From contig NZ_JAEUXI010000006.1 of the NCBI RefSeq assembly GCF_016775005.1, forward strand, positions 96,376-160,375: a DNA stretch of 64,000 nt, in the 5' to 3' direction. The notes beneath the pieces were generated by a model that was given only the letters and a program-made list of their open reading frames with translations, was not told the DNA's origin and ran no database searches. This DNA comes from Streptococcus suis. GTDB lineage: Bacteria > Bacillota > Bacilli > Lactobacillales > Streptococcaceae. The first letter of the stretch is position 1. Each line of letters starts with the position of its first letter. This document shows positions 50,108 through 58,458 of the stretch, in pieces. A program made the translations under genes and the position numbers.

Positions 50108-50118
50108 GGGAGGGTGAT

Positions 50119-50385
50119 ATGAGTACTCAAGATATTCAAGAAAAATTTTTCAGAGATGGGAAGTTGCTTGTCATTCCGAAAAAGCTGAAAAGTAAGCAGG
50201 TCTTATTTGCTTATTTACAAAAAGAATTAGCTAAGAAAGGTTCAACATTCACCGAAAAAGAAGTCAATGCCTTTCTAGCTGAGATTTATGATGACTATGC
50301 TATATTGAGACGCTATTTGGTGGATTATGGCTACTTATCGCGTGACCAGTATGGTTTGGAATACAGAATAGAAGAAAAGAGATGA
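50119..50385 (+). CDS. DUF2087 domain protein
   Basis: Small soluble protein (88 aa) resembling DUF2087, a domain also found at the C-terminus of some ArsR/metalloregulators. The pattern FRDGKLLVIPKKLKSKQVLF, EKEVNAFLAEIYDDYAILRRYLVDYGYLSRD fits a winged-helix-like fold. GGAGG-type site upstream. Function unknown. The 3' end is inside a terminator hairpin (50375–50402). Confidence 0.8.
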   Translation: MSTQDIQEKFFRDGKLLVIPKKLKSKQVLFAYLQKELAKKGSTFTEKEVNAFLAEIYDDYAILRRYLVDYGYLSRDQYGLEYRIEEKR

Positions 50386-50402
50386 TTGCGGTCATCTCTT
50401 TT
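50375..50402. terminator. Terminator between the DUF2087 gene and the convergent gene
   Basis: AAAAGAGATGA–ttgcgg–TCATCTCTTTT; symmetric A/T tracts serve both directions. Confidence 0.85.
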
Positions 50403-50405
50403 GTC

Positions 50406-50708
50406 TTACAAAATAAAGGGTTCAATCTTCAACTCTATCTGGTTGCCATACTTGACTAGTAAATCGTCTGCCAGGGGATGATAGAGTGCTCGTAGTTGTT
50501 CAATCTTGTCAGGGAATTGCTTGCCGATGTAGTCAAACTTGCATTCGATGGTTAAGAAAAGTTGGTGGAAGAGTTCGTTAATCTCATTCAATCGGGCAAT
50601 CATTTCTTCATCCTCTTTGAGAAAATCAGGAATTTCTGAGCGATTGTTGACAAAACCGTCGATAAGTTTTACGGGGAAAGAGCCGTATTCTAGGACAAAT
50701 TCGTACAT
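50406..50708 (-). CDS. Hypothetical protein (100 aa)
   Basis: Not recognised. Soluble, acidic, predicted helical: EEMIARLNEINELFHQLFLTIE and PDKIEQLRALYHPLADDLLV. Good ribosome binding site (AAGGAGAAACC before ATG 50708). Single gene, convergent with DUF2087. Coding status is supported by the site, composition and lack of alternatives. Confidence 0.65.
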   Translation of the reverse strand: MYEFVLEYGSFPVKLIDGFVNNRSEIPDFLKEDEEMIARLNEINELFHQLFLTIECKFDYIGKQFPDKIEQLRALYHPLADDLLVKYGNQIELKIEPFIL

Positions 50709-50781
50709 GGGTTTCTCCTTGCGTTCGTTTACTTTATTCTAGCATAGTTGCAAGCCTTTTCCTACGATTTTGATTATGGGG

Positions 50782-51822
50782 TTATTGGAGTCGTATGCTC
50801 ATTAGGACAGGATGGTGGTCGCTGGACGCAAAATCGTTTGAAAGAGTCTCAATCTTATAAACAATGATATTGTCTGAAAGGATAAAACCATCGATGGTTC
50901 CTGTCAGGGTAGTATTGGGATTGTAGGGTTGGTCGATATTGCGGACAGTTGGTGCATTGCTGGATGCAATAACCGAGAAGCCTGCTGGCAGTTGGTCAAC
51001 TGGAAAGGTCTTCATCCAGGTTAGGTCATTGCGGGCATTGTCATTAAGTGCGTGGTTGAAATCTCCGCCAACGATGACATAGTTGCCTTTGGCATACTCG
51101 CTTTCCATGGTCTGACTAATTTTTTCCAGCTGTGCCTTTTGGATGCTCGCATTCTTAGTATAGGCAGAAAGGTGGACATTGATAACTACCAAATCCGCTC
51201 CGCTATTGGTCCCATAACGATTGACCGAGTAGGCACGGTCCAGGTCGAAGAACTTATTGATGTCCGTGTCAATGGGCAGCTGGTAGCGGGTGGCCTCTTG
51301 GAAATTAATCTTAGAGAGGGTCAGCAGTCCAGAAGTCGCTTGGCCAATAGGATCGGTGACCGGGTAGAAGAGGTAGGAAGAGTCGTAGTTCTGAGCAAAA
51401 GACCAGGAGTAGTCGGTCAACTCCTGTGTAAAATAGTCCACCTGATTGACGTGCTGGGAACGGTCACCGTTCAGATCCACCTCCTGAAAGAGAATGAGGT
51501 CGGGATTGGCAGAAGTTATCAGGTCCTTATCAATAGCCAGAGCCTCCTCTACAGCCTTTTTGCTCCGAGCTCGGACCTCATCTCCCCCGTCCATAAAGAA
51601 GGAGTAGTCGCTCGGATAGGAGCCGTAGCCGATATTAAAGGACATCATAGAATAAGTTTGACCGACCGCAAACTCGTCCTGACTGGTCTGATTGGTCACC
51701 TCCAGAGCAAGATTGTCTTCGAGTCGGTGGTAGTCAAGAAAGAGGTAGGCTACATAGGAGCCGACGGTCAGTAGGATAAGAGCAAGGATGCTCAGGGACC
51801 ATTTGATAATCTTTTTTAACAT
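50782..51822 (-). CDS. Endonuclease/exonuclease/phosphatase family protein, membrane anchored
   Basis: EEP-superfamily protein of 346 aa with an N-terminal signal anchor (about residues 7–29), so the enzyme domain faces outward. Catalytic motifs: MMSFNIGYG, LILFQEVDLNGDRS (metal-binding Glu), VVINVHLSAYTK, VIVGGDFNHALND and ASSDHHPVLMSI (catalytic His). Relatives cleave phosphodiesters or phosphate monoesters, including nucleases, sphingomyelinases and inositol phosphatases; the substrate is not predictable. It diverges from the VTC-like operon with a 149-bp shared regulatory region. Confidence 0.85.
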   Translation of the reverse strand: MLKKIIKWSLSILALILLTVGSYVAYLFLDYHRLEDNLALEVTNQTSQDEFAVGQTYSMMSFNIGYGSYPSDYSFFMDGGDEVRARSKKAVEEALAIDKDLITSANPDLILFQEVDLNGDRSQHVNQVDYFTQELTDYSWSFAQNYDSSYLFYPVTDPIGQATSGLLTLSKINFQEATRYQLPIDTDINKFFDLDRAYSVNRYGTNSGADLVVINVHLSAYTKNASIQKAQLEKISQTMESEYAKGNYVIVGGDFNHALNDNARNDLTWMKTFPVDQLPAGFSVIASSNAPTVRNIDQPYNPNTTLTGTIDGFILSDNIIVYKIETLSNDFASSDHHPVLMSIRLQ

Positions 51823-51864
51823 GATTTTCTCCTTTGCTTTATTGTAACATAGCAGAGCTGTTGC

Positions 51865-51908
51865 GTTAAGTTTTCTTTAACATTTCTTTCAGCTTCTTTT
51901 AACCTTTT
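51865..51908 (+). promoter_or_regulatory. Four 11-bp direct repeats (PhoB/OmpR-type operator candidate)
   Basis: GTTAAGTTTTC, TTTAACATTTC, TTTCAGCTTCT and TTTAACCTTTT follow one another without gap (51865, 51876, 51887, 51898), consensus TTTAAcnTTTc. Tandem repeats of 11 bp are the binding mode of PhoB/OmpR-class response regulators. A possible -10 (TAAACT 51914–51919 or TAATAC 51919–51924) lies just downstream, so binding could activate the VTC operon in place of a -35. Confidence 0.6.
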
Positions 51909-51971
51909 GCCGTTAAACTAATACCTGTAAACGAGACAGGTGCTCGAAGAAAGTGAAAAGAAGGTAATCCC

Positions 51972-52721
51972 ATGAAGACAAGAATCGTACAAAAACAGTT
52001 TAAACGCATTGAATCAAAATACATTTTGGACAAGGCAACCTTTGCTCTCTTAGCAGAAGATTTGAAAGAATACATGGTGGCGGATGAATATGCTCAATCA
52101 ACTATTACAAATATATATTTCGATAATGAAAACTTTGATATGATCCAAGACTCGATTGCCAAAAAGAATGGCAGAGAAAAGGTGCGCATGCGTGTCTATG
52201 ATGCCCAACCAACAGGTGCTAGTCACGCATTTTTGGAAATTAAAAAGAAAGAAAATAAAATTGGCTACAAGTACCGTTTGACATCTACTCCAGACTCTGT
52301 GACTCATTTTGTGGCGACTGGTGAAAATGATAAATCGATTCGGGATGAAAAAGTCATGTCCGAGATTGAAATGCTTAAAGAACGCTACGGTCAAATCCAG
52401 CCTAAAATGTATATCTACTATGACCGTGTTTCTTTCAAAGGAAAAGAGGACAAGAAAATTCGCTTGACCATTGATCAAAACCTTCTCTACCGAGACTACA
52501 ATGTAGCAGTTGAGGAAGGAAAATTTGGTAAAAATCTCTTAGACCCAAACAAGGTTATCATGGAGGTTAAAGTACCAGAAGTTTGCCCAGAGTGGCTGGA
52601 GGAGCTTCTTGAAAAATATCAGATTGAAAAACAATCATTTTCTAAATACGGAAACGCCTATAAATTGGCCCACAATATCAGCTTAACTAGAGAGGAAGAG
52701 CAGAAACATGCAACTGTTTAA
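51972..52721 (+). CDS. VTC domain polyphosphate polymerase-like protein
   Basis: Cytosolic 249-aa protein with a VTC (vacuolar transporter chaperone) domain, the fold that makes inorganic polyphosphate from ATP in yeast Vtc4. Tunnel-lining charged motifs are visible: RIESKYIL, KVRMRVYD, FLEIKKKENKIGYKYR, YYDRVSFKGKEDKKIRLTID and VIMEVKVPE, i.e. the basic and acidic residues expected at each strand. The neighbouring DUF4956 membrane protein overlaps its 3' end by 14 bp. Bacterial members are mostly uncharacterised, so polyphosphate synthesis is an inference from the family. Start has AGAAGG upstream. Confidence 0.85.
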   Translation: MKTRIVQKQFKRIESKYILDKATFALLAEDLKEYMVADEYAQSTITNIYFDNENFDMIQDSIAKKNGREKVRMRVYDAQPTGASHAFLEIKKKENKIGYKYRLTSTPDSVTHFVATGENDKSIRDEKVMSEIEMLKERYGQIQPKMYIYYDRVSFKGKEDKKIRLTIDQNLLYRDYNVAVEEGKFGKNLLDPNKVIMEVKVPEVCPEWLEELLEKYQIEKQSFSKYGNAYKLAHNISLTREEEQKHATV

Positions 52722-53385
52722 TAGTATCTTTACAACCAGCAACTCAAATATAACTCTTTTGCAAATAGCACTGACTTTAGGTTCGAGTTTGGGGCTGGGA
52801 ATCCTATTAGCTGCAGTTTATAAGTATAAATCCCTCTATTCAAAAGAGTTTGTTATGACGCTCAGTCTCTTGCCCACCCTGATTGCGGTGATTATCTTCC
52901 TAATTAACGGAAATCTAGGAACAAGTGTTGCGGTGGCAGGAACCTTTAGCTTAATCAAGTTCCGTTCTGCTGCGGGAAGTTCCAAGGACTTGCTAGCTGT
53001 TTTCATGGCGACAGCTATTGGGCTTGCAACAGGGATGGGCTACATCGGATTGGCAGTTTTGGTTACTTTAGTCCTTTCATTGGCTATTCTCTTATTTGAA
53101 AATACCCTATTTGCCCAGGTGGATCAAACAAGCCGTCATTTACTAGTGACAGTTGATAAGGAATTTGACTATGATCAGTTTTTCGAGAAGAGCTTTGGAA
53201 AGGATTTAAAGGCTGCTAAGCTGCTTTCTATCAAGTACAAGAAAAAGAAAGAGGAGCTGGTTTTGGAATACCACATTCAAGTAAGTCAACGTATTTCAGA
53301 CAAGCACCTTCTCGACACCCTTTTGGCAGCTGGTCCAAAGGATGTTGTCCTCAACAAACAAGTTCCTAAGAAAAAATTTCTATAA
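52708..53385 (+). CDS. DUF4956 family membrane protein
   Basis: 225-aa protein with four or five membrane helices in the first 130 residues (about 19–40, 47–68, 75–92, 98–130) and a cytosolic C-terminal domain. SVAVAGTFSLIKFRSAAGSSKDLLAVF is characteristic of DUF4956. In many bacteria it is adjacent to a VTC-domain gene; here the two overlap, strongly suggesting a complex, perhaps a membrane anchor or channel for the polymer (inference). A terminator follows at 53410. Confidence 0.82.
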   Translation: MQLFNSIFTTSNSNITLLQIALTLGSSLGLGILLAAVYKYKSLYSKEFVMTLSLLPTLIAVIIFLINGNLGTSVAVAGTFSLIKFRSAAGSSKDLLAVFMATAIGLATGMGYIGLAVLVTLVLSLAILLFENTLFAQVDQTSRHLLVTVDKEFDYDQFFEKSFGKDLKAAKLLSIKYKKKKEELVLEYHIQVSQRISDKHLLDTLLAAGPKDVVLNKQVPKKKFL

Positions 53386-53409
53386 AAAATCAACAATCGT
53401 TTCAATGAT

Positions 53410-53431
53410 AGGTCCGCAAGGACCTTTTTTT
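53410..53431 (+). terminator. Terminator after the VTC–DUF4956 operon
   Basis: AGGTCC–gcaa–GGACCT followed by T residues. Confidence 0.85.
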
Positions 53432-53433
53432 CA

Positions 53434-53471
53434 TGCAAAAACTCCTAGCATGTAGGTACAAAACTAGGAGT
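53434..53471 (-). terminator. Terminator after the NUDIX gene (minus strand)
   Basis: ACTCCTAG (53441–53448) pairs with CTAGGAGT (53464–53471); on the minus strand it runs into TTTTTGC. Confidence 0.65.
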
Positions 53472-53498
53472 CGTGTTCCAAATCTAATGAAAAAAGAG

Positions 53499-53981
53499 TT
53501 AATCTTCATAAAAATCAACGCTGTAATCCAGCAGTTTGTCCCCATCATAGCGAAAGCATGCCGAGAAGAAGGGACGGTTTTCCAAGAGCCATTCTTGAAA
53601 ATGGCGGTCGCCTTCCCAGGTTGGTTTGGACAGGACTTGATCATAAAGAACCCACTCCAGATCGCCTTCGTTGCATTCTATTAGGTTTCCCTCAAAACCT
53701 GTTATCTTAAAGACATAGGTGTACCAGTCAGTGTTTGGAGTAAAGTCTGGAAAGGTGATGACTCCTTTGAGGGCATGCTTGGTGACTGTCAGGCCTGTTT
53801 CTTCAAAGACCTCGCGAATGGCACAGGCTTGTGGAGTTTCACCAGGCTCCAACTTGCCTCCGACCCCAATCCATTTTCCATGGTGGACATCGTTTTCTTT
53901 TTTATTGCGATGGAGAAGGAGAAATTCTTTGCCATTATCAATGTAGCAAATCGTCGCTAGTTGGACAGGTTTTTTGGTCAT
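53499..53981 (-). CDS. NUDIX hydrolase (MutT/MutX-like)
   Basis: Pyrophosphohydrolase of 160 aa, most like MutX-type 8-oxo-dGTP diphosphatases that cleanse the nucleotide pool. Nudix box GGKLEPGETPQACAIREVFEETGL is complete (REVFEE core). The rest of the fold includes WIGVGG before the box and the C-terminal GDRHFQEWLLENRPFFSACF. AAGGAG stands before the start. Substrate is inferred from similarity. Confidence 0.85.
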   Translation of the reverse strand: MTKKPVQLATICYIDNGKEFLLLHRNKKENDVHHGKWIGVGGKLEPGETPQACAIREVFEETGLTVTKHALKGVITFPDFTPNTDWYTYVFKITGFEGNLIECNEGDLEWVLYDQVLSKPTWEGDRHFQEWLLENRPFFSACFRYDGDKLLDYSVDFYED

Positions 53982-54114
53982 AGTAGCTCCTTGAAAATCA
54001 TTTCCTCCATTATATCATAAAGCCAGTTGTAGGGGATGTCTTATCTTTTATCTGGTCGGGGACAGTTGAGGCTATCAAGTGATGGAAACCCTTTTCTGAA
54101 AAGGGATTTTACGG

Positions 54115-54120
54115 TATAAT
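54115..54120 (+). promoter_or_regulatory. -10 of the folate operon
   Basis: TATAAT at 54115–54120, with a weak TTTTCT 17 bp upstream; folE begins 29 bp later. Confidence 0.6.
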
Positions 54121-54148
54121 AAGAACATCAAATTATTTAGGATGTAGT

Positions 54149-54712
54149 ATGTCAAAACAAGAACAAATCGAACAAACCATTTACCAATTATTGGAATTAT
54201 TAGGAGAAGACCCAAACCGTGAGGGCTTGCTGGATACGCCAAAACGGGTCGCTAAGATGTATTTAGAAATGTTTAACGGCCTACAAGAGGACCCTAAAGA
54301 CCAATTTACAGCTGTCTTTTCAGAGGGACATGAAGAGGTTGTTTTGGTAAAGGATATTCCTTTTCATTCTATGTGTGAACACCATTTGGTGCCCTTTTAT
54401 GGAATTGCCCATGTAGCCTATATTCCGAGTAAGGGGCGTGTGACAGGTCTGAGTAAATTGGCGCGTGCAGTAGAGGTGGCGAGCCGTCGTCCTCAATTGC
54501 AGGAGCGCTTAACTCATCAAGTGGCTCATGCGCTTCAAGATGCCCTTGAACCAGAAGGCGTTTTTGTCATGGTCGAAGCAGAGCATATGTGCATGAGTAT
54601 GCGTGGTATTCGCAAGCCAGGTAGTAAGACAGTGACCACCGTTGCCCTTGGCAAATACAAGGAAGATGCCATCTTGCGCCGTGAACTCTTGTCCATGATT
54701 CACAATAAATAG
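54149..54712 (+). CDS. folE: GTP cyclohydrolase I
   Basis: First enzyme of tetrahydrofolate synthesis: converts GTP to dihydroneopterin triphosphate. 187 aa; zinc and substrate motif [13 protein letters not shown] (about 71–83), and [11 protein letters not shown] and [12 protein letters not shown], all characteristic. Leads the fol operon, 8 bp before folP. Confidence 0.97.
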   Translation: MSKQEQIEQTIYQLLELLGEDPNREGLLDTPKRVAKMYLEMFNGLQEDPKDQFTAVFSEGHEEVVLVKDIPFHSMCEHHLVPFYGIAHVAYIPSKGRVTGLSKLARAVEVASRRPQLQERLTHQVAHALQDALEPEGVFVMVEAEHMCMSMRGIRKPGSKTVTTVALGKYKEDAILRRELLSMIHNK

Positions 54713-54720
54713 GAGGTTCT

Positions 54721-55533
54721 ATGTCAATCGAACAGTTAGCGAATCAAGTAACCATTATGGGGATTCTCAATGTGACGCCAGACTCATTTTCAGATGGTGG
54801 TCACTATAATGAGGTGGAGTCTGCCTTGGTACAAGTAGAAAAGTTGTTGGCAGACGGCGCGACTGTCATCGATGTTGGTGGTGAGTCCACTCGTCCAGGT
54901 GCAAGCTTTGTGTCTGAAGAAGATGAGATTGCTCGTGTGGTTCCGATTATCCGCGCTATCAAAGAAAACTATGACTGTCTAGTCAGCATTGACACCTATA
55001 AAACAGGCACAGCACGTGCAGCGCTTGAAGCAGGCGCAGATATTTTAAATGATGTCTGGGCAGGACTTTATGATGGAGATATGCTAGCACTGGCTGCGGA
55101 GTACAAGGTACCAATTATTCTCATGCACAACCAGAAAGAAGAAAGCTATGCGGATGTTGTTGGAGAGGTCAAAAACTTTCTAGCTGAGCGTGCTCAAGCA
55201 GCACTTGATGCTGGTGTTTCCGCAGACAAGATTTGGTTGGATCCAGGATTTGGTTTTTCAAAAAATGTCCAACATAATCTGGATCTCTTGCAAGGCTTGG
55301 ATCAAATTACTAGTCTAGGTTACCCTGTTCTATTTGGAATATCTCGTAAGCGAGTGGTAGATTATCTGCTTGGTGGAAATAGCTTACCGACTGACCGCGA
55401 TCAAGCAACAGCAGCCTTGTCTGCCTGGGCAGTCCAAAAAGGCTGTAAAATGGTCCGTGTTCACAATGTCGCTGCCAACCGTGACATCGTTAAAGTTTGG
55501 GATCAATTGACTTCTGGAGGTCAACATGGATAA
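54721..55533 (+). CDS. folP: Dihydropteroate synthase
   Basis: Joins dihydropterin pyrophosphate and p-aminobenzoate; target of sulfonamides. 270 aa, TIM barrel: GILNVTPDSFSDGG (about 14–27), DVGGESTRPGA, and GISRKRVVDYLL. AGGAGG ribosome binding site. Overlaps folB by 8 bp. Confidence 0.97.
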   Translation: MSIEQLANQVTIMGILNVTPDSFSDGGHYNEVESALVQVEKLLADGATVIDVGGESTRPGASFVSEEDEIARVVPIIRAIKENYDCLVSIDTYKTGTARAALEAGADILNDVWAGLYDGDMLALAAEYKVPIILMHNQKEESYADVVGEVKNFLAERAQAALDAGVSADKIWLDPGFGFSKNVQHNLDLLQGLDQITSLGYPVLFGISRKRVVDYLLGGNSLPTDRDQATAALSAWAVQKGCKMVRVHNVAANRDIVKVWDQLTSGGQHG

Positions 55534-55888
55534 GATTTCTCTTAATAAATGTCGCTTTTACGGCTACCATGGTGCCTTCAAAGAAGAACAAGTTCTTGGT
55601 CAAATTTTCACAGTTGACTGTGATTTGTTTGTTGACCTGACAGCAGCTTCACAAACTGACAATTTAGAAGACACAGTTCACTATGGTATGGTCTTTGAAA
55701 CCATTAAAGCAGTTGTGGAAGGCAGGCCCTACATTCTTATAGAAAAGGTAGCAGGTGTTATTTGTCAGGAGATTTTTGATCAATTTCCAAAGGTGGAGAA
55801 GATTCGCTTGGCCATTTACAAGGAAAATCCGCCCATTGCTGGACACTATGATTCTGTCGGAATTGAATTGGAGCGTGAACGACCATGA
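55526..55888 (+). CDS. folB: Dihydroneopterin aldolase
   Basis: Converts dihydroneopterin to 6-hydroxymethyl-dihydropterin; 120 aa, called folQ in some streptococci. CRFYGYHGAFKEEQVLGQ N-terminus, LIEKVAGVICQEIF with the catalytic Lys, and KENPPI substrate loop. Overlaps both neighbours. Confidence 0.95.
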   Translation: MDKISLNKCRFYGYHGAFKEEQVLGQIFTVDCDLFVDLTAASQTDNLEDTVHYGMVFETIKAVVEGRPYILIEKVAGVICQEIFDQFPKVEKIRLAIYKENPPIAGHYDSVGIELERERP

Positions 55889-56379
55889 AGCATCTAGCCT
55901 ATCTCAGTATTGGCGGGAATATGGGGGACCGTCTCGCTTATTTAAAGGCGGCTTTAGAGGCTATAGATCGTCATCCTGGCTGCCGACTTGGTTTGGTTTC
56001 TCCCATCTATGAAACACCAGCTTGGGGCAAGACAGATCAGGCTGATTTCCTCAATCTAGCCTGTCAGGTTGAAACAGATTTATCTGCCCAAGACTTTTTA
56101 GCCCTTTGCCAGCAGATTGAATTGGATCTGGATCGGGTCAGGATTGAAAAGTGGGGCCAACGTACCATTGATTTGGATATTATTTTTTGGGATGAGCAAG
56201 TGATTGAGGAAGAAAACCTCATCGTTCCCCATCCCTACGCCCATGAGAGGGCATTTGTTCTTTTACCACTGGCTGATATTGCAGCAGATTATCGACATCC
56301 AAGTCTTGGTCAAAAGGTAAAAGAGCTAGTAAGTCATTTAGGAGATAGGTCAGAAATTAAAAAAATCTCCCTTGACTAA
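55885..56379 (+). CDS. folK: 2-amino-4-hydroxy-6-hydroxymethyldihydropteridine pyrophosphokinase
   Basis: Activates hydroxymethyl-dihydropterin with ATP for folP; 164 aa. Motifs YLSIGGNMGDRLAYL, SPIYETPAWG and KWGQRTIDLDIIFW are diagnostic. 4-bp overlap with folB. Confidence 0.96.
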   Translation: MKHLAYLSIGGNMGDRLAYLKAALEAIDRHPGCRLGLVSPIYETPAWGKTDQADFLNLACQVETDLSAQDFLALCQQIELDLDRVRIEKWGQRTIDLDIIFWDEQVIEEENLIVPHPYAHERAFVLLPLADIAADYRHPSLGQKVKELVSHLGDRSEIKKISLD

Positions 56380-56400
56380 ATAAGGAAAATAAGGAGAATT

Positions 56401-57711
56401 ATGGAAATTTTAGCAATTTTAGGAGTTTTACTGGCCGTTGTGGCCATTATTTATTGGACTGCAAAGAATCTACATGTAATTGTTGCAGCGCCATTGGCTA
56501 GTCTGATTATCATCTTGACCAATCAGATGAATGTGTTAGAGGTCATGTTTGGACAGGAGAAGTCCTATATGACTGGTCTTGCAGGCTTTTTAATTAATAA
56601 CTTTGCTATCTTTATGCTAGGCTCAATTTTGGCACGTTACATGGAAGCAAGTGGAGCTACCCAGACCATTGCCAACAGCATTTTGAAACTTGTCGGAAAA
56701 GATAGTCCCTATAAGGTTTTATTGGCAATTACCTTGATTACAAGCCTATTAACCTATGGTGGTGTCAGTATTTTTGTGGTGATTTTTACCCTACTTCCAC
56801 TTTCTCGACCACTTTTTAAAGAGTTGAATATCAATTGGGCCCTATTTCCCCTCCCCGTTTTTCTCGGAGCAAGTACCTATACCATGACATCCTTGCCAGG
56901 AACACCTTCCATTCAAAACGTGATTCCAACCAAGGTTTTGGGAACGAGTCTGACAGCAGCTCCCCTACTTAGTCTAGCGGCCAGTGTGACCTTGTTGCTC
57001 TTTGGTCTATTTTACATGGCATATTGCCTTAAGCAAAGTCTTGCCAAGGGAGAAACTTATACAGAGGTCGAAGAAGCATCTGTCTCGACGGATGAAGGCA
57101 AGCAACCTAGTGTTGTGCTTTCTATCTTACCATTGCTGAGTTTGATTGGAGTGATTTTCGTATGGAGTCAAACACCAAATATCTTGGTCATTGGACTGAC
57201 AGTCTCTATTCTATTGGCAACCCTGATTTTTCATTCCTATCTTCCAAATCAAAAAGATATGTTGAACTCAGGTGCGACAGCTTCTATTGTCCCAGCCTTT
57301 GCTACATCTAGCACAGTAGCTTTTGGAACAGTTCTTGCCATGTCAACAGGTTTTGCCGTCATTCAAGACTGGATCCAACAGATTCCAGGATCTCCACTGA
57401 TTAGTTTGTCACTATCAACAGCCTTGATTAGTGGTATCATCGGATCTTCTTCTGGAGCGGTAGGCATTGCCTCTAATAACTTCTTGCCAGCCTACTTGGA
57501 AATGGGGATTAATCCGGAAGTCCTTCATCGTGTGGTTGTCGTAGCTTCGGCTATCTTGACTGTTGTACCACAATCCGGTGTTATGATTACCTTCCATAAC
57601 CTGTCAAAAATCAGCATGAAGCGTGGTCTCAAGTATTCATTTGTACTGGTGACAGTTGGTCACTTGTTGGCTTTGGTGGTCATGTTCGTTTTGATTGAAC
57701 TAATATATTAG
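56401..57711 (+). CDS. GntP-family permease-like membrane protein
   Basis: Polytopic transporter, 436 aa, about 12 helices, resembling GntP-type permeases (gluconate and other organic acids). Conserved-type regions: GGVSIFVVIFTLLPLSRPLF and the glycine/serine-rich SGIIGSSSGAVGIASNNF. It lies 21 bp after folK with AGGAG before ATG 56401, so it is probably in the folate operon. A link to folate is suggested only by position; the substrate is unknown. A terminator follows. Confidence 0.75.
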   Translation: MEILAILGVLLAVVAIIYWTAKNLHVIVAAPLASLIIILTNQMNVLEVMFGQEKSYMTGLAGFLINNFAIFMLGSILARYMEASGATQTIANSILKLVGKDSPYKVLLAITLITSLLTYGGVSIFVVIFTLLPLSRPLFKELNINWALFPLPVFLGASTYTMTSLPGTPSIQNVIPTKVLGTSLTAAPLLSLAASVTLLLFGLFYMAYCLKQSLAKGETYTEVEEASVSTDEGKQPSVVLSILPLLSLIGVIFVWSQTPNILVIGLTVSILLATLIFHSYLPNQKDMLNSGATASIVPAFATSSTVAFGTVLAMSTGFAVIQDWIQQIPGSPLISLSLSTALISGIIGSSSGAVGIASNNFLPAYLEMGINPEVLHRVVVVASAILTVVPQSGVMITFHNLSKISMKRGLKYSFVLVTVGHLLALVVMFVLIELIY

Positions 57712-57773
57712 GAAAAGCTTTGGAAATATGAATTAGATTTCACATTTTTATAGTAAGGGAGTGCTTTTCTAGA

Positions 57774-57801
57774 AGTGGACCAACTTGGTCCGCTTTTTTT
57801 A
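57774..57801 (+). terminator. Terminator after the GntP-type gene
   Basis: AGTGGACC–aactt–GGTCCGCT followed by seven T residues. Confidence 0.85.
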
Positions 57802-58458
57802 TTTTAATTAATATATTTTTTAATGATTATTTTGAGTTGCAATAATATCATTATTTTCTTTAGATTGATGAAAAATCTTATTTAAAAACAGAAAAATAGT
57901 TAAGTAAAGATATTAAAGTGAAATAATGATATCAAATTACTTAATAATATGTCTATAGTCACATAAATGTATTAAATGAATGATCAGCTATCAAGCAAAG
58001 AGTGAAAAATTATTTTTCAATACAATTGTTGTAAATTGAAGTTGATAGTTGAACAAACCACAGAAGAATTGAGAGTAGAATAATGATTTTGCAAGAAATG
58101 ATTATAGTTTTTCGATTTATATCTCATTAGAATAACTGTGCAGAGAAATAAATACGGAGTAGGTACGGAGAAGTTTGTTTATCGACCTTATCTACCTAAA
58201 AAGTATTTTTTGTAAAAAAACAAACCATCGGTTTAAACTGATGGTTTTGGTTATTCTATGGCTTAATTTGTAGCTATAGACTTTTGAAAGTTCTTGAAAC
58301 TTCACTTAATTAATTAGTTTAGATTTCTTGTTATAGAAATGGAATGACAAAACTTATTGATTATTTATTTAGAATACTTCGTAAATTAGAAAGTTATCAA
58401 GTAAATTAATGAGTATGTTTGAAGCTGAAATAATAGAAAAACTTTATTGCAAGAAATA
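57802..58458. other. AT-rich gene-free intergenic region
   Basis: No ORF with a start, ribosome binding site and coding composition on either strand. The only structure is a terminator-like hairpin at 58223–58249 (AACCATCGGTTT–aa–ACTGATGGTT) with a T-run, not preceded by a gene, perhaps a remnant of a lost gene. The region forms the boundary between the conserved fol operon and an accessory surface-protein locus. Confidence 0.6.

Noticed and set aside
57802..58458. Possible hidden gene in the 650-bp gap after the fol operon
   Set aside because: Both strands are AT-rich and broken by frequent stops; only a terminator-like hairpin stands out.
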